Of a DNA stretch of 64,000 bases, positions 36,501 through 50,500 are shown in pieces; positions within the stretch are counted from its first letter, which is position 1, and each line of letters starts with the position of its first letter. The stretch covers positions 343,992-407,991 of the forward strand of contig NW_004797307.1 of assembly GCF_000002075.1 (NCBI RefSeq), given 5' to 3'. The translations under genes and the position numbers were made by a program. Under the pieces are notes generated by a model, which saw only the letters and a list, made by a program, of their open reading frames with translations, searched no databases and had not been told where the DNA came from. Source of the stretch: Aplysia californica. Lineage: Eukaryota; Mollusca; Gastropoda; Aplysiida; Aplysiidae.

Positions 36501-39500
36501 CGAATTTCCCTTTTTAGTAACTTCTGCTAAGATTACAACTGCTAAACATCAAAATGTTTTTCTTTTCCTGCATTCTTCAGTGGATGATATGGCACTCAAT
36601 CCATAAAGTAAAATATTTTTTAATGCACGATGGTCTGTTTCCTCACATATGGCCTATTTCTCAACATAAGGCCTGTTTCTTTACATATGGCCTATTTCTC
36701 AACATATGGCCTGTTTCTTTAAATATGGCCTATTTCTCAACATTTGGCTGTTTATTTTTTTTCATATGTGTGGCATCACGGGGAAGTCAGGGGCTCCTCA
36801 AAATAATGAAACTGAAGAAATCGACATTTCTCCACCCCTTGGGCAGTTTCTATAAATTTTTAAATTATTTTTTTTGGGGGGGGGGGGGGGGGGGGGGGGG
36901 GAGAGAAGGCTCAACACTTTCAAGACCATCTAAAAACACATTTCTGTGAAGACTCAAGAGGGCCACCCTGGACTGAAATGGATACAAAGTCCCAGCAGGA
37001 GAAGCACCTGATTCCACCGCATCGTAACATACATGTCCTATTTCTCCACATGACTCTATGTTCTGACCTGTGAGAGGTGAGGACAACAGACTGGCCTCTC
37101 TGATTGGCTTGCAAGATGGCCGCCCATGCTAGTCTCCTTGTGGCAGCATCCATGCCAGTTGTTGGTTCATCCTGGGGAAGACAAAGAAAAAACAAAAAAC
37201 AATCAAAAGCAGAGCCAGTTGATGGTGGGTAAAACCAATCAATCATGTTTTAACTCACTCAATCCCAAGAGTTATTCCCAAAATTGTACCCAGAAACTGG
37301 TCATTTTGGCGCTTAAGTAAGGGCCCACAAGTAGCCATAAATATCATTCTTTTGCTTTGAAATTTAGCACAAAGTACAACCTAAAATGGATCTTTACACA
37401 TACCAAATTTGAAGTATGTAGCTTTAGTAGTTTTGCTTTGGCTTGTCGTACAAGTTTGGCATTTTTGAGGGCTTATTATTTTTCTTTGCCGAAAGAGCAA
37501 GAGTAAGCCTACATTGATATTCAAATATTCTTGTGAGTGTCTAGATATCTATATATTGTTGCATATGTATAATAAAGACAGCTGAATACTTTCATGAACA
37601 AAAAAACGTACGTGTGAGAAAGGCAGAGAGAATCGATTGCGAAACATGCTCAGCTGATCAGTGGGAACAAACATGCTGAAAGTGCCTTCATAAAAAGCGC
37701 AATTTCCTCATGTGTAAAGACAGAAGAAACAAAATTCCAGCACCCCTCTTGGCAGAATTGGCTAGGGAAATAATAAATTGACCTTATATAAAACTTGAAG
37801 CTGTTTTCCGAAATGAAATAACTAGTATATGGAACAAAACTATAGAACCGAGTTATCTTGGTCGTGGGATTGAATGCAGCCCTTGAGCAAGCAAGATTTT
37901 TTTTCAGTTCATTTATCATTGGTTGTTTTCTCATTTTTATCAAGCTCATTCTCCAAGAACTTGATTATGATTACACAAATATCTTCTGGATGTGTGTTAT
38001 TTTTTTTGGTGGGGGGGGGGGGGGGGAGGAGGGAGAAGTACAATTTGGGGCATACAATCCTGGTTTCACATCTGTCACTATGCCGTATCCCTCCTACAAT
38101 CTTTGTCGAGGAGAACCACGTGGGATGGTTGTGAGGACGGCTACCAAAGCACCATGGAGAAATGTACTTTGCATCTTAAAGGTGCTGGTATCAGGGCAGA
38201 TGTACAAGCGCTGAATTACCCAATTACCCTAACTGAAAATTGCTAGTCAGAAGTCAACTCACCAGATATAAAATCTGAGGGTTGCCAAGCAACGCGACAG
38301 CAAGAGCCAGTTTGCGTTTAGTTCCGCCGCTGTACGTGTGCACAGCTTTCTTGGTGTAGGCTGTCAGCTGTAACCGTTCGATCAGGTCAGGCACAAGCTG
38401 GAGGAAGACAAGAATGGCAGAAAACAATGGTGAAATCTGAAGAAAGCTTGATCCAATGCATGGTAAAATGAGTTCATTTTCTTCTTCCACTATAATTTTG
38501 TAATGAGCATAAATTGTTTTTGTTTTTTTCCCTCCCTGAATTTTTCCCTTTCATTTGATATAGTCTATGGGACAACACAAAACTTCATTATAGAATGAAA
38601 CATGTTGCAGCCTCCACCGAGTTACCTTTAACGCCATAAAAAAAAGAAACATATTCAATTATGCGTATTCTACTTTTGGTATGCCTTAGCTTTGCCATTT
38701 GAAAATTAAGCACCATTTAAAGTGATATGTTCAACGCAAATATTTCCAGACATAGATCACCCAGACAGAAAGGCTATGAATAATAGAAAGATTAAAAAGC
38801 GCAGACCATAACACTACTTTGTACTCCAATGCCATAAAAAGAAACAAACAAGAGGGGAGGCCAATAAAAACATGAAAATATATCAGTTTACATTAAAAAG
38901 TGTTCACAATAACACATACATGAAGATAAAGTTTTAAACTTACAATTACACTTTGTTCACAGTAACAACATACATGGGGCTTAAGTCTTAAAATCACAGT
39001 TGCGCTTTGTTTACAACAAGACTTACTTGTATTCAGAGTTTTAAACTTACAATTGCACTTTATTCACAATAACAACATACATGTATTGAAAGTTTTCAAC
39101 TTACAATTTCACTTTGTTCAGGACTGAAGCCTCGGAGGCGGGCGTGGAAATGAAGCATCTCCTCAGCAGTCAGGTAATCGTCCAAACCTCCCTCCTGGGG
39201 GCAGTAGCCAACGTCTTGGCCAAAGTTTTGGTCTTTTGTGGAGATTCTGAAGTAAAGATATGAAAGTCAGTGAGACAAGTTTAATGAAAACAGAAGAGCA
39301 GCTGTGACACCCCCCCCCCCTTTTTTTTTACTTTTCAATTTAATGTTACTATTCTCCAGTCAGCATAGAGAGCACAAACTGGCAATTACAAATCATAATA
39401 ACATAAACCAATTTGATGAAACAGATGAACATATTTATTCGTCAAGCCACTATTTCAGAAGTAACACAATTGAGTCACACTCTTTTTCTCCCTGCAGATA

Positions 39501-41494
39501 CAGTGGTAGAATGAAACAACACACGAGCCACTATTTAGATTTGCTGTCTACTGTGAAGAGAAGAAAACTGAATTGGTATAGTTATGTAACAAAATCATGT
39601 GGCCTATTCAAGACCACTCTTCGGGAAACTGTGCAGGGGAGGAGAAGGAGAGGAAGGCAAAGAAAGAGGTGGACCAACAACACTGTGGAGTGAACAGGGA
39701 AATCCTTTGCCCAAACACAGGTGCACGCAAAAAAAATGTGAAAAGTGGAGGCTCCTGATGAGGCTCTCTATCATACACCGCCCCTATGATCCTCTGGGAT
39801 TATGAGCGGCCATTTTCTCGTTAATTTCACCACTGAAACCAGGTGACCTCACCTCCTTCATTCGAAAATATCTTTTATTTTCATTGAAAGTAAGGCAAAT
39901 GACTAAGCTTTCAGATGATACCAATAACTCCACGTCTACAAAAATTGATGAGTGTCTGATTTCACAGCGATGTTAAACAAATACAACATTTCACTACTTG
40001 GGAATTGAACCTTTGTCTTAAGTGTTCACCAATGAAGAGCCAGATGTCAATGGACAGTACATGCACTTATAGGCCAACAAACAAACACTCTAAAGAAGGG
40101 ACGGGACGTACGTTTTTCCTTTGAGGATAGCAGTTCCCCCAGCAGCTCTGATGTCACCTGTCAACATTCGGAAGGTTGTAGTTTTTCCTGCTCCGTTCAC
40201 ACCCAACAAACCAAAGCACTGAGGAACAAAAAAACAAAGATAAAAACTTTCTATTTCAGCAAATTGAAAGAGCTACTCTTAACCCTTTGAGCCTTTATCC
40301 CCTAAAGCTACCGTGCCCCTCTGCCTGAGCTCCTGAGCGATATACTACTAACATTTCTACAATCTTCAAAATTACATTCCATATCCCACTCAGGGCAGTC
40401 CTTGTCATTACCAGCATCTAATTCAGAAAGATCTTCAAAACAATCAATAACGTCTTGTGTAGTAAATGCTGTTTTCCGTACGCATTTTGTCTCAGGCGGG
40501 CCAGGTTTGAGACGGGGTCTCGTTCACCGCTGTACCGGTGGCTAGGCATACGGGCAGTTTTACGTGCCACCGTTATACCATTGGCAAGGGCTCAAACGGT
40601 TAAGATACATGTATACTTTTTCTTGTTCATGTGATACAGTGAGTGTCGTGAAACCAAACAAGCTGGCCCTTTGGTTAATCACTTCATTGCTGTTGTCAAA
40701 GGATGGTCGGGGTGGGGGATGGAATGAAAATAGGGGTGTGGATGGGTGGGTTGGGTGGTGGTATTTGGGATGGGGAGCAGGAGGTGGGGAAGGGNNNNNN
40801 NNNNNNNNNNNNNNNNNNNNNNNNNNNNNNNNNNNNNNNNNNNNNNNNNNNNNNNNNNNNNNNNNNNNNNNNNNNNNNNNNNNNNNNNNNNNNNNNNNNN
40901 NNNNNNNNNNNNNNNNNNNNNNNNNNNNNNNNNNNNNNNNNNNNNNNNNNNNNNNNNNNNNNNNNNNNNNNNNNNNNNNNNNNNNNNNNNNNNNNNNNNN
41001 NNNNNNNNNNNNNNNNNNNNNNNNNNNNNNNNNNNNNNNNNNNNNNNNNNNNNNNNNNNNNNNNNNNNNNNNNNNNNNNNNNNNNNNNNNNNNNNNNNNN
41101 NNNNNNNNNNNNNNNNNNNNNNNNNNNNNNNNNNNNNNNNNNNNNNNNNNNNNNNNNNNNNNNNNNNNNNNNNNNNNNNNNNNNNNNNNNNNNNNNNNNN
41201 NNNNNNNNNNNNNNNNNNNNNNNNNNNNNNNNNNNNNNNNNNNNNNNNNNNNNNNNNNNNNNNNNNNNNNNNNNNNNNNNNNNNNNNNNNNNNNNNNNNN
41301 NNNNNNNNNNNNNNNNNNNNNNNNNNNNNNNNNNNNNNNNNNNNNNNNNNNNNNNNNNNNNNNNNNNNNNNNNNNNNNNNNNNNNNNNNNNNNNNNNNNN
41401 NNNNNNNNNNNNNNNNNNNNNNNNNNNNNNNNNNNNNNNNNNNNNNNNNNNNNNNNNNNNNNNNNNNNNNNNNNNNNNNNNNNNNNNNNNNNNN

Positions 41495-41569
<75 letters not shown>

Positions 41570-44500
41570 CTCTGATCGCTGACCTCGCCTTCTGGTACTC
41601 CAAAGCTGATGTTGTTCACAGCCAAGAACTTCTTGAAACCTCTCCTGTACACCTGTGATCAAAACAAAATGAAATTTTCAATGTTTGAAATTTCACACAC
41701 CATTTAGAAAATCATTATAACTATTAATATAGTTATCATAATTATCTTCTCCAGGAGTTATAGATTCATTTTTCTTATTGACATTGCCAATAACAAAAAT
41801 CTACATAGAAACAATGGAAGAAATATTTGACTTATTTCCATGCTACATTCATCATTCCCAAATAGATAAAAATAAATCGCACCAGAAAAATAGAGGGTTA
41901 AAGAGTTAGAAGCAAATCAAGATTAATTTATTTAGAAAGGTTGAACAGGCTAATGACCGAAAAAGACCAATGTGACACAGAACCAGAGAAATGAGTGGTG
42001 AACCGCTATAACCAATATCTACTTCACGTCTGACGCTTTAACCTTATCTGTACGTCGTGTTTTACTATCGTATCCATGTGACGTGGGGAACTCTGTGCCA
42101 TCACTTTCCAAAGATGAATTTACTTGTTAATCCGATCTGTACGCGTTGAATAGCAGTTTGTCAAAATGATTTTTTGAGAAATATTGAAAGTTTCAAAGAG
42201 ATCTTCATACTGGAAGTATTCTAAAATGTGAAGAATACAACCCCGGGAGTACAAAATAACCCCAGTGCGTACGGATAGGTTTAAGGAAAAAGAGGAAATC
42301 TAGAAGAAGAACAAAACAAACCTTTGACAGACTGTCCACCACCAGGACATCATTATTCGAGCCATGTAAGACACGTTCTCGCTCTCTGGCCACATCTGCA
42401 TCATCCATCTCGTACTTGCTTAACAGCTTGTCGTTCAGGCTGAAAATGTCGATGAACAAATAGCAACTTATGTAGGGCCTACATTCACAAATCAAGAAGG
42501 CGGGAAGTTAACGGACAACGTTGGTAGGTCCAATTTCTTTTCTTTACCTCTGTTATTTCTGTCTATCTGTCTTACTTTGTTCTTTCTAGTATAAAAGTAG
42601 TATAAATATTTTAGTATACCGTAACATGCTGACTTTTACAAGATTACATGTTCCCTGAAACATTCACAAGCAACAACAGTATCTGACGAAGAAAGGGGAA
42701 GGCAGAATGTTTAGAAAGCAGCTGAAACACGGTGAGAAGAATTCCATACACATCTACACTTTTGTTTTTCGCATTTATTTTTGTCTAAGAAACTGGAATG
42801 GACAATTGAATGTACCTGAGAGCTGGACTTGTTATTGCATCAATCACCATTGCTGCAATGAAGAAGACCGCACCTTGGATAGCGAGAGCAATGAGATGCC
42901 AGCCAATCACTTCAAGAGAGAAAGGACTGGTGTATCGGTCCGCCTCAAACCTGGCAACAGTTAAAGAGATAAAAAAGTCAATAAGACACCGAGACAATAA
43001 TAACTACATATATAGGTATCCAACTCTAACTGTGCATCTGCCAAATTAGGTCAAATGCTTTTTTTTCTGTCACAATCATGTTACTCACAATGGTAATTTC
43101 AATTGGTGAGATTATAACTTTAAAAAAAGAGCACTGCCCAAAAGTTTGGGCAATGCCGATAGATAACAAGAAGGAAAATACTCTTTTTCCCACTTTTCTG
43201 AAAATCATTTTTCATTTACAATCATGGTTAGAGTCAGACATCAACAATATTTTACTGTCTGACAGAACAACAACAACAGTAATAATAGCAGAAAGAAAGC
43301 TAAAATAATTGCTTATTAGTATATTAATTTATTTCGAAGGACAAAATTATTTTAGCTCTCCGCCCTGTTGAGTAAACTCTTGCACAATGAACAACCAAAA
43401 AAATAACAAACAGTTTCCCCCAAGCAATTACTAATTACGTAATATTAAACTGTATAATGACAATAAGAATGGTCTCCTGAGTGCTCAAGCGTGACGCAAC
43501 ATTAAACGTAATGTAAAATTCTCTGCATTGTATTGTAAAACGCTTTACGTTCCCATTACACATTTAAATCTTTTACTAGATGGGCTGTATTAGCCCTGTC
43601 TAACTCACAAAACCTGGGATAATTAGGATACAACATCCCAGCAGACAGATGAAGAAACTCGATAAAGAAACTTCACCTCTTGGGAGTCAAACTCTTAGGC
43701 CTATTGTCTGCGTGCAAAGACAAAAACCCTAACCATTACACCCCAGACATTGGGGACATCAGACGCTTCAAGGGACTTAGGACTCTCAAGCACAGCAAAT
43801 GAGCAATAACTCTAATAGTTTTCTTTGTTTTATACTAATTTTTTTTTGCAATGTGAGAAAAGAGCAACAACAGCTATTAATAACTGCTGAGAGAGTTTAC
43901 ATAATAAGATGTCATCCTTGTCTTCATTGACTTACTTATAGGTCTGCCATTAGTGCCATTGATTCGTACTAGTGAGCAGCAGAAAAATCATTAGCTCCGA
44001 CAGCTTTTCCATACACAGATGTTTGTTATTTTGCTGACGGATTAAACAGCAATAAGAGTAGTATTACCAACAGCTAAAGGTGCATCTAAGTGCTTGTTTA
44101 TGATGCAACACTAACTTGAACTGACGCCCAACAAACTGCCATAAACTCTGACTGCATTCCCTTGAAATGAAAAAAACCAGGGATCATGTCCACTAAGAAA
44201 AAGGAAAATCTTTGCGCATCATGACATTCAGAATCTGCTTCTTTCTTTTTTTTTTCGTAAGTAAGCCATAGTTGCAACCCCACTGCGAACCCCCCAGCCA
44301 TGGTAATCTTGGTTGTGGCACACTAGATATGGTAGTTTAAAATGGGGGTTATATTTAACTTTTACTGTTCACCAGACAAAGGTTGAAAACAAAACAACTT
44401 TGTTTACCTGAGGAAGAGTTTGTAAAAGAACATACTGGACACCATGTCCATGAGTCCCTGACCCAGGCAGTACTGGGGGAATATCAGGTACAGGTACTTG

Positions 44501-47500
44501 CACACCTTGTACGCTTGCCACACAGACTGGGGATAGAAGGCAAAGACAAACCATTAGATAGGATATACATATACATACGTTTTTGGGGGTCAAAAGTAGC
44601 ACAATGATGGTTCATTATCTCCTACAAAGAGCTGAAATTGTCCAACATGGCCACCCATTGTTGATGATAAAAGTGGTTGTCTTAAACAAGTGGACATCTT
44701 GGACAAGGTCATTACAATTTTTTTTAAGGCAAGGGAGGAAGTGGTAAGTGCTTATTTGTACAGGTGATTGTCTTGGAAAGATGTCTCTTAGAACAGGTTT
44801 AACTGCACATGTTTATTTTTTAAAATTGTTAATTCACTGATATTGATTATTACTTTTAAAATGTTAAACCTCTTTTAGAAATCATCTTTATTATAATTCT
44901 TGATACAATGAGTATAAGTCTGTAAGAGTGTTATACATCTATCTGTGAATTTGTCAGACTCAAAACTTTTATGAGAAAAAATTATCTCTTCTCATGACAT
45001 CTAGTCTACCTCAAGCAGTGTAGCATTACAAAACTTACGTTTGAGTCACGGAACAGCTGCATGACCAGCAGGGAAATGACAGAGATGAGCGCGATGAACA
45101 AATTGCAGCAGAAGGTCACCAGATAGGCTGTGCTTCCCCTGGAGAACAGTCTCACCACGCAGTATGTGCATGGGATGATGGACCAGCTGAGCAGACAGAG
45201 GAAACATTTATAGAGCACAACTTATTAACAATTAACACAAACACTTCATAATAAAAAGTATTCCACTCCATATTGAGAGGGGGAGGATGAGGTCATGGCT
45301 GGTACATAAATAGTGTTTATTGTGAATCTTACTCCCGCGTAAAAATCATAAATCAGGAGTTTTACAATATTAAAAAAAAGTCTGTGTTTGACACTATTAG
45401 ACTTTTATTCATATGCAATCAAGGGAAATGGTTAAAGGCAAATCATGGAAAAAGTAGAAAAGTCTATTTTTTGCATTGTGTTGTTCACAAATGTGCATAC
45501 ACCTATTAAAGCAAACAGCATAGAAGTTGAAATTCACTCAACGAATACATAGTCAAAGATAAAGCAAAAAAAAAAAAGCTTATCTAGATGCACATGGAAT
45601 AAATATCATTGAGATCAAACAATTTGTCAATAAATCAGGAATTAAGCCCAATATATTTTAGTGTAATATAAGAGTTTTACCTGTTCAGCTTTTCTATGTA
45701 TAACAGGATCTTTCAAAGCTGTGTGCTACCAAAAGATCTATGTTATAGTTGATATGACTTACTCAAAGATATTCCCTTTTCTAATTTAATTGTAATTAAA
45801 ATTGTTCTTTGACATAATTACTTAATTGATAGCACCTACTGGCTTCTTTATCAAGTAAAGGACAATTATCATATTTTTTAACACTGTAGAGGTACATTTG
45901 AAAGATGCTTAGTAAAATTTTTTTACAAAAAATATGCTGTAATGGATGTAATAAAAAACTTTCTGATATAAAAATTTGAAGAGTATAAGAGCAATTTGAC
46001 TTCTTCTTTTTCAAGTATTAATCTGAAACAGATATCTGTTCTGAATTCACTTACCCAAACAAAAGCAGAATGACTGCAAAGGCTGCTAGATTGTCCTTTA
46101 GATAGTACGAATCCATTTGGAAGATGCAAACGATAACCACTGCCAAGCCAACTGCAATACTGTACACAAACTGAAAAAAGAAAAAAACCCCACTAACATT
46201 GTAATACAACAAAGCTATTGATTAGCGGACGAAAAATATAAGTTAACTTTACATTTACAGCATTACACCACAAGACCATCTCTATGAAGAAACTAAAGAT
46301 TGGAAGAAAGAGGAAAAGTTGAGTTCTAAGTGAAAAAAAGGCTGGTCATCTCAAGCGGAAAGAAAAAGATGAAGCAGCGGAGACATCTATCAAGAGACTT
46401 AATACAATGCAAGAGATCAACAATCTTTTCCTTGTAGGCTACTTCCTGTTGTCTATATTTATAAAAATCTTGTTAGCTTATCCATTAGCCTCTAGTGCAG
46501 GTTCAGTTGGATTTAAGAAAACTTTTCTACAAAGAACTAAAAAAAACCCCCCACCTCTTCTTCTTTGAATTAGGAAGACAAAACTGTCAGGGAATCATGA
46601 GTCCGATAAACAAACTAGCTCACCATATCCCATATGAAGGAGACGATCCAGTAGCAGAAGAATCCAACCCCGCTGATGTTCTGGAGCTGACGTTGTTTCT
46701 GTGTGCGCTCATTGATGAGGTAAAGGATGAAGCCACCAGGGATGAAGCTGAAGGCAACAACAACCAGCACAGCAATTCCAGCATCAGCAGCATCAGTTTG
46801 TCTGTCAAGAAAAAATGCACGTTTTCATAACCAGGTTATCAAAGGCAAATTTATTCAAATTTCTTATGTTCTGGGGGTGAAACAAATTGTTCCTAATTCA
46901 AACCAAGGAACATGAGTCTTCTATGGTATATATCACTGCCTCAGTGTCCAAGTCAGTTAGATAATAGAAGTTGAGAGATTGATCTACCCAATTTGTATCT
47001 GCCTCTTGAGTATCAAATTGTTGCTATTTTGGTCTTTTTGCTACTGATACCGCTGATAAGTTTCTGAAACTGCCAAGTCTTTATCTGAGAAATATGAAAA
47101 AATGCTTTCTTTTTGTATTACGTTTTGTATATGTTTCACATTTTCCATCCCTACGCAAGCTTTCAATTATTTTTCTATAACCCATCTTTCTCTTCATCAG
47201 CCTCTTTTTAATAGTTCTTTAATGGGCTTTTCAGTCACTCATGTTTTTCATGATACTCATAAGTGGCCATTATCATTCATACTGATTTAAAAGGAAATGA
47301 GATGAATGGAAACTTTTTCCAGTTTAGATAAAGCCTGTTAATTAAATGTTAGGACTGACCAGATATCATTTGAAAACTTTATCAAGCCACTGAAAATTCA
47401 CTTCATATGCAAAATTATTAACTGCTAAAAATGATACTTACAAAGATTTCATCGTGAGAGCAGGGCGGCCAAATCTCATAGGATGATTTATTGCTGTAAT

Positions 47501-50500
47501 GCCTGATAATAATGTGAAACACAATAAATAGAATTAAAAACGGTACAACAATAATTTGTGAGTATAAATTTCAGTCAATTTGTCAGTAAAAAAGGTATGT
47601 TTATGGGATTTAAAAACAATATTACCCGACGTCAAAGATCAAATGCCCCAGGGTCATTTGTGAGGTATCGTTGTGAAATCAGGCGCTCGTCAGAATAATG
47701 AAATCAAAGACACTAGAATTTTTCTGTTTTTGGGGCAATGTTTATCATATTTTTGATTTTTAGATCAACAGCTTTTATGCTAATTCAAAAACACATTTCT
47801 AAGTAGATTATAGAAAAAACATTGATTTAAGGCACAAAAAAACTGACAATTTTTAGTTTACAAAGATTCTCAGCCAATAGAAGTCACCAAACTTTAGTAG
47901 CCATTTTCTCGCTTATACTACCTCTGAAATCAGGCAACCCTACTTCCTTCAATCAAAAACATTTCAACTTTTACTCAAGATAGATTGGTATTTTTTCATC
48001 AAAACATAGACATGTGAACAAGCTTTAAGACAACATAAATAACTCCACATGCCGAAAAATGGACGAGCACCTTATTCCACCGTGTCGACACATTTATGTG
48101 CTTCCAACTGTGAGCTCTGGAAAGAGAGCGGCATCTATCTACAACAGACACGTCCTTACTCACTGATCTTAAAAAGCTGGAAGATGCTTTGTTCATCTGT
48201 TCATGATGCAGATAAGCGTGAATGATTCTTTCATGCAAAAATTTAAAGAAAATAAAAAGTAAATTGACTGCTTAGTTGAACCCCTAAATTCCTAAAAAAA
48301 ATTGATGACTGCAGTTTTATCTTTAAAAAAAAAAAAAAATGTTTCCTCAAGCATTTCTCATTCCATTTACATACCATACTCCTTGGGCTTTTTGCCACTG
48401 GGCAGTAGGGCACGCAACACAATGTTGCTCATGGAGTTGAAGTAGGAAGGCATGGTGTGGTAACCCTTAGAGTTGAACCACACGTAAGGATCAACAGTAG
48501 GTGTTCCTGGGCTGGCACTCTGCTCAAATGTCCAGCCTCCAAACCTGTTGGAATGTGCCAACAATCATCAACATGAAAGCTCAACGCTCCCTACTCTATT
48601 TTTGACATTTCAATAGACAATAAAGATCTTACTGAAACTCACAAAGTTAAAAAACCAAAACAAACAAAAACAGCAGTTGCCGCTATTCATCTAAATAAAT
48701 AAACCATGACATTTTCCTTCTTTCTTCGTGCAATCTCTACTTTTATGTTTAGAAATGTCTCGAGACACAATTCATTTATTTTTATTTCTTCTATCTCTTT
48801 TGTGAAAAACATAAGGAATGAATTTACAACATTTTGAGCAATTTTCTGTCACAAACTGCAAGAAAACACTGTGGCAACGCAAGGGCATTAATTGCTAGGA
48901 GAAACAACACAAACAGCAAAGACTTAACTAAAGATGTAAGATTTCATTAGAGAGTTTGCCCAGAGAGACAATGCAATTGGCCAAAAGTTAACCAAAAACA
49001 TATGACTTCAATAGGGCTCTTTTATGATTGAAGTGAGTATATTTTCCTTTGAAACCCCCCCCCCCCCAAAAAAAAAAAAAAAAGACAAAAAACAAAACAA
49101 GTGGTATCGGTGGTCTGGTGGTGAAGCTGTTGGGCTTGCAACCAAAGCCGTGCATTCAAACCCCATCAAGGACCGGACATCTTGTTCTTGGGAAGGGCAC
49201 TTAACATGAATTTTCCTCCCTTCATCTAGGTGGTAATGGGTACTTGGCAATAAACGGCGAAAGATCTGGCGAATTTGTTAGTGTTTGTGTTGTTATTTGG
49301 CTGCTCACACTGTATGCAACCAGAGAGCTCAGAACGTTTCTGCGTGTTCTGAAGTCTGCTGGGGTCGTAATATAGATTGTAAAGTGCATAGACCTTATTT
49401 CTGATGAGCTTGGGTACACATTATACAAATGCTATTTATTATTATTATTATCATCATTATCTATTACAAAAGAGTGAGCATCAACACTGAAGAGAATAAA
49501 GAGAGACATCATGAGTACATTCTTTTAATAGTAGAGGGTTTTACGGCGCTCGCAACTGCATACGGTCATATGAGCGCCAAGGGGTGGATGTCAACAGAGA
49601 AGTCTTTACAGGGAATCAGACTTAGACTGCTCACCTCTCTAGCTTCAACAGCACAAGGTCTGCTTCGACTATCAAGGCACCCCAAAATAGCAGGTCACAA
49701 GAGAGTGACAAACATACAAAAGAAGTAGAGGAAAATGACAATAGTAAGGATCAGGAAAGAAAAAGCAGCAGTTCCCTGCTGTAGATCAGGCACAGTTATG
49801 AGCGTGACATGAGTCAGCCCATTTACAATTAATTCTACTATGCTTGAACGAGAAATGTCCCCCCTTTGGGAATGGCCTAAAGACACTTCAGTCAGAGGCA
49901 TCGCCCCGGGGGGACATCATGAGTGACAGCTGAGAAAGCAAGTGTTGTCACAAAGTAAAGCACAAAGTCAAGCACATGAAAAATCCCTGAAACGGGAACT
50001 CATAATATTTGAACAAAATCATTTTTAAAGACTGAAAAAGAGAAAAGTAATGATATATCTAAGGAAAGAAAGAAGAAATAACGGATCAATTTTGTGGTTT
50101 CATACCTTTTGTCCTTGTAATCCTTGAATGTATACATGATATAAGGTTCAATTTCCAGTTTCAAGTCCTGTAGATACTGGTCAGATGGGATGACCTTTTC
50201 AGGAACACTTAAGTATGTGCCCAGGGATGAATACACCTGCCTAGCATTTTGGCAGACTTCCCAGTAAACTTCCATTGTGTTGTTGTACCATGGGGTGCCA
50301 GCTACACACTGGTCGTATTGTCTGATGAGCAGGAAAATGGACAAATTAATGTTTGCTCTATCAATTTATCACAAAAACACAGAAACTAAAGTATGTCACA
50401 TCGTGGTGAAATCAGGTGCTCATCGTAATGATGAAATTGAAGAGACCGGCATTTTTCTGCCTGTTGGACAGTTTTTATTGAATTTCTTCTCTTGACTCAA

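Larger units (their letters stand above)
36128..41652 (-). other. NBD2, complete
   Basis: Walker [10 protein letters not shown] is in exon 40218-40112. The Q-loop YCPQEGG is in 39246-39105 and the signature SGGTKRKL in 38397-38263. Walker [13 protein letters not shown] is split between that exon and 37171-37068. The H-loop LTSHS is split between 37171-37068 and 36220-36128. The preceding exon (41652-41584) ends VPEGE in phase 0 and the Walker A exon begins CFGLL in phase 0, so the N gap lies wholly in the intron. All catalytic motifs are intact. Confidence 0.92.

Noticed and set aside
40560-41662. Long open frames spanning the N run on both strands
   Set aside because: They exist only because N codons are read as X; the real sequence at the edges is low complexity and one ABCA exon.
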